A stretch of DNA of 10,653 bases. It comes from Lachnospiraceae bacterium (lineage in GTDB: Bacteria > Bacillota > Clostridia > Lachnospirales > Lachnospiraceae). The DNA is taken from contig VSNY01000060.1 of NCBI GenBank assembly GCA_009774535.1, positions 1-10,653 on the forward strand. Direction: 5' to 3'. Every line of letters starts with the position of its first letter. The first letter of the stretch is position 1. This document shows, in pieces, positions 1-6,899 of this stretch. The position numbers were made by a program, and so were the translations under genes. A model generated the notes under the pieces. It saw only the letters and a list, made by a program, of their open reading frames with translations, had not been told where the DNA came from and searched no databases.

Positions 1-93
1 TGCTTTGGTATATAGTATAGAAACTCACCATTAATTATAGCAGATTTTTGAAGACTTGGCCAAAAGACTTATTGAAGGTTTTTTATTTTTTTC

Positions 94-122
94 TTGCACT
101 CCACAAAACTCTGCGCTATAAT
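94..122 (+). promoter_or_regulatory. Putative sigma-A promoter of the pheS T-box operon
   Basis: The -10 element TATAAT (117-122) matches the consensus exactly. It lies 17 bases downstream of a weaker -35 element TTGCAC (94-99; only the TTG half matches well). Transcription would start near 129, just upstream of the T-box stem I, which fits the leader architecture. The 93 bases before it are AT-rich with a T-run at 80-92; I see no gene and no convincing hairpin there. Confidence 0.75.
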
Positions 123-128
123 AAATAG

Positions 129-450
129 CAGTCTAAATATTTAAATGCAAGGAAGGTGGCATAACCGCATCCCCAAACCCGTCCCGCTGACAGAGAGAAA
201 AAGTGAGGCGCTGAGAGCTTTTTTCAGAACGGGCAGTTTTCGGATTTCACACCAGAGCAGTCCGGGTCAACAGATCTGCCAAAATCAGATTTTGGATGTG
301 AATACTAAGTAGCCTGGAACGTTCATACACGTTACGTATGTCAAGCGCCTGGCCAGGCAGTCAGCCGATCATTCGCTGATTGCCGCGAAACCGGGAAACA
401 GGGTGGTACCGCGGAGCAGCTTCGTCCCTTTTGGGGGAGGAAGTTTTTTT
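129..450 (+). promoter_or_regulatory. Phenylalanine T-box riboswitch (pheS leader)
   Basis: This untranslated leader senses uncharged tRNA-Phe and lets transcription continue into pheST when it binds. The 14-15 base T-box core AGGGTGGTACCGCGG is at 400-414. Its UGGU (404-407) is complementary to an ACCA acceptor end, consistent with the A73 discriminator of tRNA-Phe. The stem I base can pair 183-186 (CCCG) with 263-266 (CGGG) and 189-191 (GAC) with 260-262 (GTC). The AGTGA (202-206) and CTGAGAG (211-217) elements are typical of the 5' side of the specifier loop and AG bulge. On the 3' side, GGATTTCACACC places a UUC (Phe) specifier at 245-247. A perfect 7-bp hairpin (279-295) and a stem pairing 312-317 with 353-358 are candidates for stems II and III. 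TCCC at 425-428 can pair with GGGA at 393-396 (antiterminator) or with the terminator 3' arm. The specifier is placed by eye, but it agrees with the downstream genes. Confidence 0.93.
418..450 (+). terminator. T-box intrinsic terminator
   Basis: CTTCGTCCC (420-428) pairs with the 3' arm at 435-443 across a 6-base loop, with a single G-G mismatch (424/439). The hairpin is followed directly by seven T residues (444-450). Its 5' arm overlaps the part of the leader that would form the antiterminator, so the two structures are mutually exclusive as expected for a T-box. Confidence 0.88.
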
Positions 451-484
451 ATGTTCTAAATAATTCGATAAGGAGAATGCGCAA

Positions 485-1504
485 ATGAAGGAAAAATTGC
501 AAAAAATTAAAGAAGAAGCGATCAGTCAGATCCAGTCTTCCAAAGAATTGTCCAAACTGAATGATGTCCGTGTGGCGTTTCTTGGAAAAAAAGGGGAACT
601 GACAGCCGTATTAAAAGGAATGAAAGATGTGCTGCCGCAGGATCGTCCGGCCGTCGGCCAGCTGGTAAATGAGACCAGAGCCGCGATTGAAGAAATGCTG
701 GAAGAGACGAAGAAAAAACTGGAAGCATCTGAACTGGAATTCCGGTTAAAGCAGGAAGTGATTGATGTTACTCTTCCTGCCAAAAAGAACCGTATCGGAC
801 ACCGCCATCCGAATACGATTGCTTTGGAAGAAGTCGAGCGCATTTTTGTAGGCATGGGCTACGAAGTCGTGGAAGGCCCTGAGGTGGAATATGATTACTA
901 TAACTTTGAAGCGTTAAATATCCCGCAGGACCATCCTGCGAAGGATGAACAGGATACCTTTTACATTGACAGTAAAATCCTGCTGCGAACCCAGACTTCT
1001 CCGGTTCAGGTGAGAACGATGGAGACTCGTCCGCTGCCGATCCGTATGATCGCGCCGGGCAGAGTATTCCGTTCGGATGAAGTGGACGCGACCCATTCCC
1101 CGTCTTTCCATCAGATTGAAGGAATGGTCATTGATAAAAATATTACTTTTGCTGATCTGAAAGGGACACTGGCAGAGTTTGCGAAAGAGTTGTTTGGGAA
1201 AGGTACAAAAGTAAAATTCCGTCCGCATCATTTCCCGTTCACGGAACCGAGTGCGGAAGTGGATGTAACCTGCTTTAAGTGCGGCGGCAGCGGCTGTCGT
1301 TTCTGTAAGGGAAGCGGCTGGATTGAGATCTTAGGGTGCGGTATGATTCATCCTAAAGTGTTAAGGATGAGCGGCATTGATCCTGAAGTTTATTCTGGCT
1401 TTGCGTTTGGAGTCGGGCTGGAACGTATCGCACTGTTAAAATATGAAATCGATGATATGCGCCTGTTGTATGAAAATGACGACCGGTTTTTAGCACAGTT
1501 TTAG
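485..1504 (+). CDS. pheS: Phenylalanyl-tRNA synthetase alpha subunit
   Basis: This is the catalytic subunit of the cytoplasmic (alpha-beta)2 enzyme that attaches phenylalanine to tRNA-Phe using ATP. The 339 residues match the usual bacterial length. Residues 1-85 form a charged N-terminal coiled-coil arm that contacts tRNA. The class II core follows: motif 2 around residues 192-213 (GRVFRSDEVDATHSPSFHQ), the HHFPFTEPS strand at 248-256, and motif 3 at 306-320 (FAFGVGLERIALLKY). Ala307 in the FAFG stretch keeps the usual small residue of the Phe pocket. A four-cysteine knuckle (Cys263, 266, 271, 274) sits just before GWIEILGCGM; this insertion is common in Firmicutes PheS and is absent from the E. 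coli protein. The ATG is preceded by AGGAG (471-475) at 9-base spacing. The gene is first in the T-box-controlled operon and lies 21 bases before pheT. Confidence 0.98.
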   Translation: MKEKLQKIKEEAISQIQSSKELSKLNDVRVAFLGKKGELTAVLKGMKDVLPQDRPAVGQLVNETRAAIEEMLEETKKKLEASELEFRLKQEVIDVTLPAKKNRIGHRHPNTIALEEVERIFVGMGYEVVEGPEVEYDYYNFEALNIPQDHPAKDEQDTFYIDSKILLRTQTSPVQVRTMETRPLPIRMIAPGRVFRSDEVDATHSPSFHQIEGMVIDKNITFADLKGTLAEFAKELFGKGTKVKFRPHHFPFTEPSAEVDVTCFKCGGSGCRFCKGSGWIEILGCGMIHPKVLRMSGIDPEVYSGFAFGVGLERIALLKYEIDDMRLLYENDDRFLAQF

Positions 1505-1525
1505 GAAAATAGCGGAGGAATCAAG

Positions 1526-3946
1526 ATGAATACTTCTTTCAAGTGGATTAAAGATATGGTGCCGGGACTTCATGTGTCACCGCAGGAATACGTGGACGCT
1601 ATGACGCTTTCCGGTACAAAAGCAGAAGGATATGAAGCATTTGATAAAGACCTGGATCAAATTGTGATCGGACAAATTCAAACGATCGAACCTCACCCGG
1701 ACGCAGATAAGCTGGTGATCTGCCAGGTAGACGTTGGCGGCAGCGAACTCATCCAGATCGTAACCGGAGCGTCGAATGTAAAAGAAGGCCAGAAGGTTCC
1801 GGTTGTACTGGACGGCGGACGTGTGGCGGGCGGCCATGACGGTACAAAGACAGAAGGCGGAATAAAAATCAAAAAAGGCAAATTAAGGGGTGTCGTCTCT
1901 AATGGGATGATGTGTTCCATTGAGGAGCTTGGCTCTAACAGAGATATGTATCCGGACGCGCCGGAAGAAGGGATCTATATTTTCCCGGACAGCGCTCCGG
2001 TTGGCGGAAATGCTGTCAAAGAACTGGGGCTGGATGATGTGTCCATAGAATACGAGATTACATCCAACCGGGTTGACTGCTTTAGCGTAATCGGTATTGC
2101 CAGAGAAGCGGCCGCAACATTTCGTCTGCCGTTCCAGCCACCGGTCATCCAGCCGACCGGAAATGCGGAAGATGTCAATCATTTTATTCAGGTACGTGTA
2201 GATGATACCAGGCTGTGTCCGCGTTATACCGCTCGTGTCGTAAAAAATATTAAAATCGCGCCATCGCCGGAATGGATGCAGCGCAGGCTGATGGCACAGG
2301 GCATCCGTCCGATCAATAATATCGTGGATATTACAAACTATGTGATGGAAGAGTATGGACAGCCAATGCATGCCTATGATCTGGATACGATTGCAGGAAA
2401 GCAGATTATCGTTAGGCGCGCGCAGAAAGATGAAACGTTCGTAACACTGGATGGACAGGAACGTGTACTGGATGATACAGTTCTGATGATCTGTGACGCG
2501 GAAAAACCAGTTGGCATCGCCGGTATTATGGGCGGGGAAAATTCTATGATTACCGACAGCGTTACAACGATGCTGTTTGAAGCAGCCTGCTTTGACGGGA
2601 CAAATATCCGCCGTTCCGCAAAAAAAATCGGTATGCGCACCGATGCTTCCGGTAAATTTGAAAAAGGGTTAGATCCGAATAACGCTATGGAAGCAATGAA
2701 CCGCGCCTGCCAGCTGATCGAAGAACTCGGCGCAGGCGAAGTGGTCGGCGGCGCCGTAGATGTATATCCGCAGAAAAAAGAAGGAAAGCGCATCCCGTTT
2801 GAACCAGAAAAATATAACCGCCTGCTCGGAACGGACATTGCGCCGGAAACAATGCTCGAGTATTTCACAAAAATTGAATTAGGATATGACAAATCAACAA
2901 ATGAAGTGCTGATCCCATCCTGGAGACAGGATTTGGAATGCAGCGCAGATCTGGCAGAGGAAGTGGCAAGATTTTATGGTTATGACAAAATTGGGACAAC
3001 GCTGCCTTCCGGCGAAGCCACAACCGGAAAACTGTCTTATAAACTGCGGATCGAGGCGGTTGCCAGAGATGTGGCGGAATACTGCGGATTTAGCCAGGGA
3101 ATGGTCTATTCGTTTGAAAGTCCGAAAGTATTTGACAAGCTGCTGCTTCCGGCTGATTCAGATTTGCGGAAAGCAGTGGTAATCGCCAATCCGTTAGGAG
3201 AAGATTTCAGCATTATGCGTACCATTCCTTTAAACGGAATGCTGACCTCATTAGCGACGAATTATAATAGAAGAAACAAAGACGTGCGCTTGTATGAACT
3301 TGGCAATATTTATCTGCCAAAACAGCTGCCGCTGACGGAATTGCCGCAAGAGCGGATGCAGTTTACACTCGGCATGTATGGAGAAGGGGATTTCTATACG
3401 TTAAAAGGCGTGATTGAGGAATTTTTACAGCAGACAGGCATGCATCAGAAGCCGGAATATCAACCGGAAGCGCAAAAACCATTCCTGCATCCGGGCAGGC
3501 AGGCGCTGATTGGTTATGATGGAAAGACCATCGGCTATTTTGGTGAAGTTCATCCGACGGTTGCAGCCAATTATTCCATCAAAGAACGCGTGTATGTGGC
3601 TGTTATCGATCTGCCGTATATCGTAGAGCTGTCCAGTTTTGACCGTAAGTATACCGGTATTGCCAGGTTCCCGGCAGTTACGCGTGACCTGAGTATGGTC
3701 TGCCCGAAGCAGATCCTGGCGGGCGATATCGAGAAAATTATTGAAGCAGAAGGCGGAAAAAATCTGGAAAGCTACCATCTGTTCGATATTTATGAAGGAA
3801 ATCAAATTAAGATTGGGTATAAGTCCATGGCTTATTCCATTGTATTCCGTGCGCCGGACCGTACGCTGGACGAAGCGTCTGTGCAGGAACCGGTGAACCG
3901 GATTATCCAGGCGTTAGAGGAAAAAGGGATTGATCTTAGAAAATAG
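1526..3946 (+). CDS. pheT: Phenylalanyl-tRNA synthetase beta subunit
   Basis: This is the structural, tRNA-binding and editing subunit of phenylalanyl-tRNA synthetase; it hydrolyses tRNA-Phe mischarged with tyrosine. The 806 residues are the normal full length for the long bacterial form. Domain order as read: an EMAP/tRNA-binding OB fold (about 40-150, with PHPDADKL and VSNGMMCS), the B3/B4 editing region (about 210-390, including NIVDITNYVMEEYGQPMHAYDLD and GIAGIMGG), the B5 domain (about 405-475), a degenerate class II core (with VARFYGYDKIGTTLPSGE), and a C-terminal ferredoxin-fold anticodon-binding domain (about 713-806, starting RFPAVTRDLSMVC). The ATG is 7 bases after GGAGG (1514-1518). 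The gene is co-transcribed with pheS under the Phe T-box. No truncation or frameshift was seen. Confidence 0.98.
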   Translation: MNTSFKWIKDMVPGLHVSPQEYVDAMTLSGTKAEGYEAFDKDLDQIVIGQIQTIEPHPDADKLVICQVDVGGSELIQIVTGASNVKEGQKVPVVLDGGRVAGGHDGTKTEGGIKIKKGKLRGVVSNGMMCSIEELGSNRDMYPDAPEEGIYIFPDSAPVGGNAVKELGLDDVSIEYEITSNRVDCFSVIGIAREAAATFRLPFQPPVIQPTGNAEDVNHFIQVRVDDTRLCPRYTARVVKNIKIAPSPEWMQRRLMAQGIRPINNIVDITNYVMEEYGQPMHAYDLDTIAGKQIIVRRAQKDETFVTLDGQERVLDDTVLMICDAEKPVGIAGIMGGENSMITDSVTTMLFEAACFDGTNIRRSAKKIGMRTDASGKFEKGLDPNNAMEAMNRACQLIEELGAGEVVGGAVDVYPQKKEGKRIPFEPEKYNRLLGTDIAPETMLEYFTKIELGYDKSTNEVLIPSWRQDLECSADLAEEVARFYGYDKIGTTLPSGEATTGKLSYKLRIEAVARDVAEYCGFSQGMVYSFESPKVFDKLLLPADSDLRKAVVIANPLGEDFSIMRTIPLNGMLTSLATNYNRRNKDVRLYELGNIYLPKQLPLTELPQERMQFTLGMYGEGDFYTLKGVIEEFLQQTGMHQKPEYQPEAQKPFLHPGRQALIGYDGKTIGYFGEVHPTVAANYSIKERVYVAVIDLPYIVELSSFDRKYTGIARFPAVTRDLSMVCPKQILAGDIEKIIEAEGGKNLESYHLFDIYEGNQIKIGYKSMAYSIVFRAPDRTLDEASVQEPVNRIIQALEEKGIDLRK

Positions 3947-3955
3947 GGGAAGCAG

Positions 3956-4981
3956 ATGAATGTAAAAGATTTTAATTACGAACTTCCGCAGGAGCTGATC
4001 GCGCAAGACCCGTTAGAAGACCGCTCCAGCTCCAGGCTGATGGTCCTGGGGCGGGAGGACGGTTCCATCAGGCATGGAATTTTCCGGGACATTACAGATG
4101 AGTTGCATCCCGGTGACTGCCTGGTAATTAACAATACCAAAGTCCTTCCGGCAAGACTGTACGGCACAAAAGAAGGGACGCAGGCAGGAATCGAGCTGCT
4201 GCTGTTAAAGCGACTTTCAGATGACCGTTGGGAGACGCTTGTAAAACCTGGAAAGAAAGCAAAGCCCGGCGCGAAAATAATATTTGGCGGCGGGCTGTTG
4301 ACCGGTGAAATCGTGGAGATTGCGCAAGAGGGCAATCGGGTAATTCAGTTTTCCTATCAGGGAATCTTTGAGGAAATCTTAGACCAGCTTGGCGAAATGC
4401 CGCTGCCTCCTTATATTACACACCATCTGGAAGACAAGCAGCGTTACCAGACCGTATACGCGAAAGAAGAAGGCTCCGCGGCAGCTCCGACCGCCGGACT
4501 GCACTTTACCCCGCAGCTGTTAGCACAAATCCGGGCAAAAGGGGTGGAGATTGCAGAAGTAACGCTGCATGTCGGTCTTGGAACGTTCCGCCCGGTCAAA
4601 GTGGATCATATCCTGGATCATCATATGCATGCGGAATTTTATACTATTACCAAAGAGCAGGCGGACAAAATCAACCAGGCAAAAGCAGCCGGACACCGCG
4701 TCATCGCCGTCGGAACGACAAGCACCCGCACACTGGAGACAGTGGCGGATGAAGCGGGGTATGTACGGGAAGCAAGCGGGTATACGCAGATTTTTATTTA
4801 TCCTGACTATCAGTTTCGCTGCATTGATGCGCTGATTACGAATTTCCATCTGCCGCAGTCGACGCTGCTTATGCTGGTCAGTGCGCTGGCAGGACGGGAG
4901 CGTGTGCTGTCGGCGTATGAGGAAGCGGTACGGGAAAAATACCGGTTTTTTAGTTTTGGGGATGCGATGCTGATTATTTGA
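3956..4981 (+). CDS. queA: S-adenosylmethionine:tRNA ribosyltransferase-isomerase
   Basis: QueA moves and isomerises the ribosyl part of S-adenosylmethionine onto preQ1 at position 34 of GUN-anticodon tRNAs. This makes epoxyqueuosine, the penultimate step to queuosine. The 341 residues are full length. Family signatures include FNYELPQELIAQDPLEDRSSSRL at the N-terminus, NTKVLPARLYG, LVKPGKKAKPG, GEMPLPPYI, YAKEEGSAAAPTAGLHFT, TLHVGLGTFRPV, HAEFY and VGTTSTRTLE. The ATG follows the pheT stop by 9 bases, with a GGGGAAG ribosome binding site in the gap, so translation is probably coupled to pheT. The usual partner tgt is not downstream; an MNT/HEPN pair takes that place. The link with pheST is positional, both being tRNA functions. 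Identification is secure. Confidence 0.97.
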   Translation: MNVKDFNYELPQELIAQDPLEDRSSSRLMVLGREDGSIRHGIFRDITDELHPGDCLVINNTKVLPARLYGTKEGTQAGIELLLLKRLSDDRWETLVKPGKKAKPGAKIIFGGGLLTGEIVEIAQEGNRVIQFSYQGIFEEILDQLGEMPLPPYITHHLEDKQRYQTVYAKEEGSAAAPTAGLHFTPQLLAQIRAKGVEIAEVTLHVGLGTFRPVKVDHILDHHMHAEFYTITKEQADKINQAKAAGHRVIAVGTTSTRTLETVADEAGYVREASGYTQIFIYPDYQFRCIDALITNFHLPQSTLLMLVSALAGRERVLSAYEEAVREKYRFFSFGDAMLII

Positions 4982-5007
4982 CACTTTTAAGAAGGAGATG
5001 ACAGAAC

Positions 5008-5346
5008 GTGCAAAGAAATAATCTGAATTTTATTTTGCGTCAAATGGATCAAATTTACAGTACTGTTTTTGGAAATGATATTGTTAAAATTTTGCTTTAC
5101 GGCTCATATGCCAGAGGGGATTTTCGGGAAGGTTCTGATATCGACATTGCTGCAATTGTAATGGGCAACCGAAAAGAACTGCAGGATGGTTTGAAAGAAA
5201 TATGGAATTTGTCCGAAGAACTTGAAGTAGAGTATGGCGTAATTGTATCTCCAACAGTCATCCCTTATGAAGAATTTGAAAAATTTAAAACTGATCTGCC
5301 ATATTATAGAAATATTTTGAAAGAAGGTGTTGACATCCGTGCTTGA
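5008..5346 (+). CDS. Minimal nucleotidyltransferase (MNT) domain protein, putative MntA-like partner of HEPN
   Basis: This is a 112-residue nucleotidyltransferase of the polymerase-beta-like fold. In HEPN/MNT toxin-antitoxin modules the MNT partner can adenylylate and neutralise the HEPN toxin. The key GS-X10-DXD motif is present: Gly32-Ser33 followed by Asp44-Ile-Asp46, within the stretch from GSYARGDF to SDIDIA. The usual third acidic residue on the later strand is not obvious; around residues 72-85 I read LEVEYGVIVSPTVIP, so catalytic competence is uncertain. The start is GTG, chosen because GAAGGAG (4991-4997) sits 10 bases upstream; an in-frame ATG at 5044 would cut into the first helix. 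It lies 26 bases after queA with no terminator between, and it overlaps the HEPN gene. Base composition is clearly AT-richer than pheT and queA, suggesting later arrival. Confidence 0.87.
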   Translation: MQRNNLNFILRQMDQIYSTVFGNDIVKILLYGSYARGDFREGSDIDIAAIVMGNRKELQDGLKEIWNLSEELEVEYGVIVSPTVIPYEEFEKFKTDLPYYRNILKEGVDIRA

Positions 5347-5737
5347 GCAAAAAAAAGAACTAATGAATTATCGTTTGAATATGGCGCGGGAAAGGATTCA
5401 TTCTGCAAAGATTCTTTTGGAAGATGGGAGTTATAAGGATTCTATAGGCCGCTCTTACTATGCAATGTTTACAGCTGTCCGGGCATTACTTGCAGTTGAT
5501 GGTCAGGATTTTTCCAAACATGCGGGTGTGATTGCTTATTTTCAAAAAGAGTATATTAAAACAGGCAAGTTCGATAGAAAGTTTTCTAAGTATATCAGCC
5601 AGGCATTTCAGATCAGAAACAATACAGATTATGCAGATTTTTTTCTCGTATCCAGTAAAGATGCTATAGAGCAGTATCAACGGGCAGAAGAATTTCTGCA
5701 GGTAGTAGAGAATTATTTAAAAATGGACCATGCATGA
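5339..5737 (+). CDS. HEPN domain protein (COG1895/HepT-like), partner of the MNT gene
   Basis: This is a 132-residue all-helical HEPN protein. The family includes ribonuclease toxins of HEPN/MNT modules and non-catalytic members. Features seen are the family opening LEQKKELMNYRL, the helix with GRSYYAMFTAVRALLA (residues 37-52), KHAGVIAYFQKEYIKTGKFD, and IRNNTDYADF (92-101). The last is the position of the RX4-6H catalytic motif, but here Arg93 is followed by Tyr98 and no histidine falls in range; many COG1895 members share this RxxxDY form. I chose the GTG at 5339 because the protein then opens like its relatives and AAGAAGG (5321-5327) lies upstream. A GTG at 5327 would add four residues. 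The gene overlaps the end of the MNT gene by 8 bases, so the two are translationally linked. It is AT-rich like its partner. Confidence 0.85.
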   Translation: MLEQKKELMNYRLNMARERIHSAKILLEDGSYKDSIGRSYYAMFTAVRALLAVDGQDFSKHAGVIAYFQKEYIKTGKFDRKFSKYISQAFQIRNNTDYADFFLVSSKDAIEQYQRAEEFLQVVENYLKMDHA

Positions 5738-5837
5738 ATTTCGGCGAATGGATACAAGATATTTTGCGGGTTTTTTAAGCCTGATTTTCAAAACGATTCG
5801 GACTTTCCTGGAATTGTGAATTTAAAAGGAGTAACCT

Positions 5838-6755
5838 ATGAAACTTGACCGCATGATCGGAATTCTGTCAATCCTGCTGCAGCAGGAAAAAGTGACGGCT
5901 CCATGGCTGGCAGAAAAATTTGAGGTATCCAGACGAACCATCCACCGGGATATCGAAGCGCTTTGTATGGCCGGGATTCCGCTTTGCACAGAACCAGGGC
6001 AAAACGGCGGCGTTTCGATTATGGAAGGTTATAAAATTGACCGCACGCTTCTTAGCAAGTCAGACCTTCAGGCCATACTGGCCGGACTGCGCAGCCTTGA
6101 CAGCGTAAGCGGGACGAACCGCTATGCCCAGCTGATGGAAAAACTGTCCGCAGGGTCTTCAAGCCTGCTGGCAGGAGACGGGCATATTTTTATTAATCTG
6201 TCTTCCTGGTACAAAGATTCACTGTCACCCAAAATTGAACTGCTGCACGACGCCATCCTTTCCTGCCGCAAAGTATCTTTTTCCTATTACGCACCAAACG
6301 GCGAATCTGAAAGAATTGTGGAACCATACGATCTGATTTTTCAATGGACCAGCTGGTATCTGTGGAGCTGGTGCGAAACCAGGCAGGATTTTCGTCTTTT
6401 TAAACTGGGGCGGATGACCGGGCTTACGTTAGCAGATACTTTTGAAAAACGCGCCGCGCCGCTGCCGGATCTTTCCCCCAGGCGTATCTTTTCCAATACT
6501 TTACAAGTAAAAGCACGGATACAGCCGGAATATAAATGGCGTCTGATCGAGGAATATGGTCCGGAAAGCTTCGTGGAACAGCCGGACAAGAGCTTGCTGT
6601 TCTCTTTTGGATTTGCGGATAAAACCAGCGTGATCAGCTGGATTTCTTCGTTTGGAGAAGGCGCGGAATTATTGGAGCCTTGGGAACTGCGGCAGGATAT
6701 GCGGACGTTTGCGGACAGTATCCGAAAAAAATATGAAAAACCAGATCAATCATGA
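5838..6755 (+). CDS. WYL-domain transcriptional regulator (YafY/DeoR-like)
   Basis: This is a 305-residue ligand-responsive DNA-binding regulator. Residues 6-58 form a winged helix-turn-helix of the HTH_11 type, with the recognition helix around FEVSRRTIHRDIEAL (28-42) and a wing containing GQNGGVSI. Residues 135-205 form the WYL domain: the name-giving Trp-Tyr-Leu is at 173-175 (TSWYLWSW), preceded by the conserved EPYDLIF and followed by FRLFKLGRM. Residues 225-300 resemble the WCX extension. The ATG is 6 bases after AAGGAG (5826-5831). It precedes the GyrI/DUF3795 gene, whose substrate-binding domain suggests the regulator controls it or senses a related ligand; this is inferred from neighbourhood only. 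The ligand is unknown. Confidence 0.93.
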   Translation: MKLDRMIGILSILLQQEKVTAPWLAEKFEVSRRTIHRDIEALCMAGIPLCTEPGQNGGVSIMEGYKIDRTLLSKSDLQAILAGLRSLDSVSGTNRYAQLMEKLSAGSSSLLAGDGHIFINLSSWYKDSLSPKIELLHDAILSCRKVSFSYYAPNGESERIVEPYDLIFQWTSWYLWSWCETRQDFRLFKLGRMTGLTLADTFEKRAAPLPDLSPRRIFSNTLQVKARIQPEYKWRLIEEYGPESFVEQPDKSLLFSFGFADKTSVISWISSFGEGAELLEPWELRQDMRTFADSIRKKYEKPDQS

Positions 6756-6770
6756 CATACAGCTGTCATG
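6751..6770. repeat. Perfect inverted repeat over the WYL gene stop codon
   Basis: CATGACA (6751-6757) and TGTCATG (6764-6770) are perfect 7-base complements with a 6-base spacer; the left arm contains the TGA stop of the WYL gene. No T-run follows, so it is not a standard terminator. An ACAGCTGT palindrome lies inside. A TAGAAT (6781-6786) resembling a -10 box starts 10 bases downstream, so the dyad could be an operator for the next gene. The role is unproven. Confidence 0.45.
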
Positions 6771-6815
6771 GTTGGCCTGTTAGAATAAGGCTGTCAAAAT
6801 CAAATAAGAAAGACA

Positions 6816-6878
6816 AAGGAACCGTCAGCTTTCGATTTGATCCGTCAAACAATGGGCGTCGCTGACTGACCGTTCCTT
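6816..6878 (+). promoter_or_regulatory. Leader hairpin upstream of the GyrI/DUF3795 gene
   Basis: AAGGAAC (6816-6822) pairs with GTTCCTT (6872-6878), and GTCAG (6824-6828) with CTGAC (6866-6870). This gives 12 base pairs interrupted by one C-C mismatch (6823/6871). A second copy of CTGAC at 6862-6866 allows a shifted pairing. The hairpin ends 4-6 bases before the ribosome binding site AAAGGATGG (6882-6890) of the next gene. There is no T-tract after it, so control of translation or mRNA stability is likelier than termination. Confidence 0.5.
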
Positions 6879-6899
6879 AAGAAAGGATGGCCTGATTTT

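Noticed and set aside
40..92. Possible terminator of an upstream gene (T-run at 80-92)
   Set aside because: The TTGGCCAA palindrome is too far from the T-run, and no stable stem directly precedes it.
1268..1308. Four-cysteine insertion in PheS as a novel metal site
   Set aside because: This CxxC...CxxC knuckle is a normal feature of Firmicutes PheS proteins, so it is noted in the gene entry only.
1883..2371. 162-codon open frame on the minus strand inside pheT
   Set aside because: It is opposite a well-conserved domain of pheT, has no ribosome binding site, and its translation shows no recognisable domain; it is a shadow of the real gene.
2374..2892. 172-codon minus-strand open frame inside pheT
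   Set aside because: Its serine-rich translation is typical of an antisense shadow of a GC-balanced coding region; pheT is intact here.
4520..4984. 154-codon minus-strand open frame overlapping queA
   Set aside because: It covers the conserved C-terminal half of queA, has no start signal, and its composition is not protein-like.
5738..5837. Possible terminator or tiny ATGA-coupled gene after the HEPN gene
   Set aside because: The 14-codon frame starting at 5734 has no support, and the GTTTT/AAAAC pairing is too weak for a terminator.
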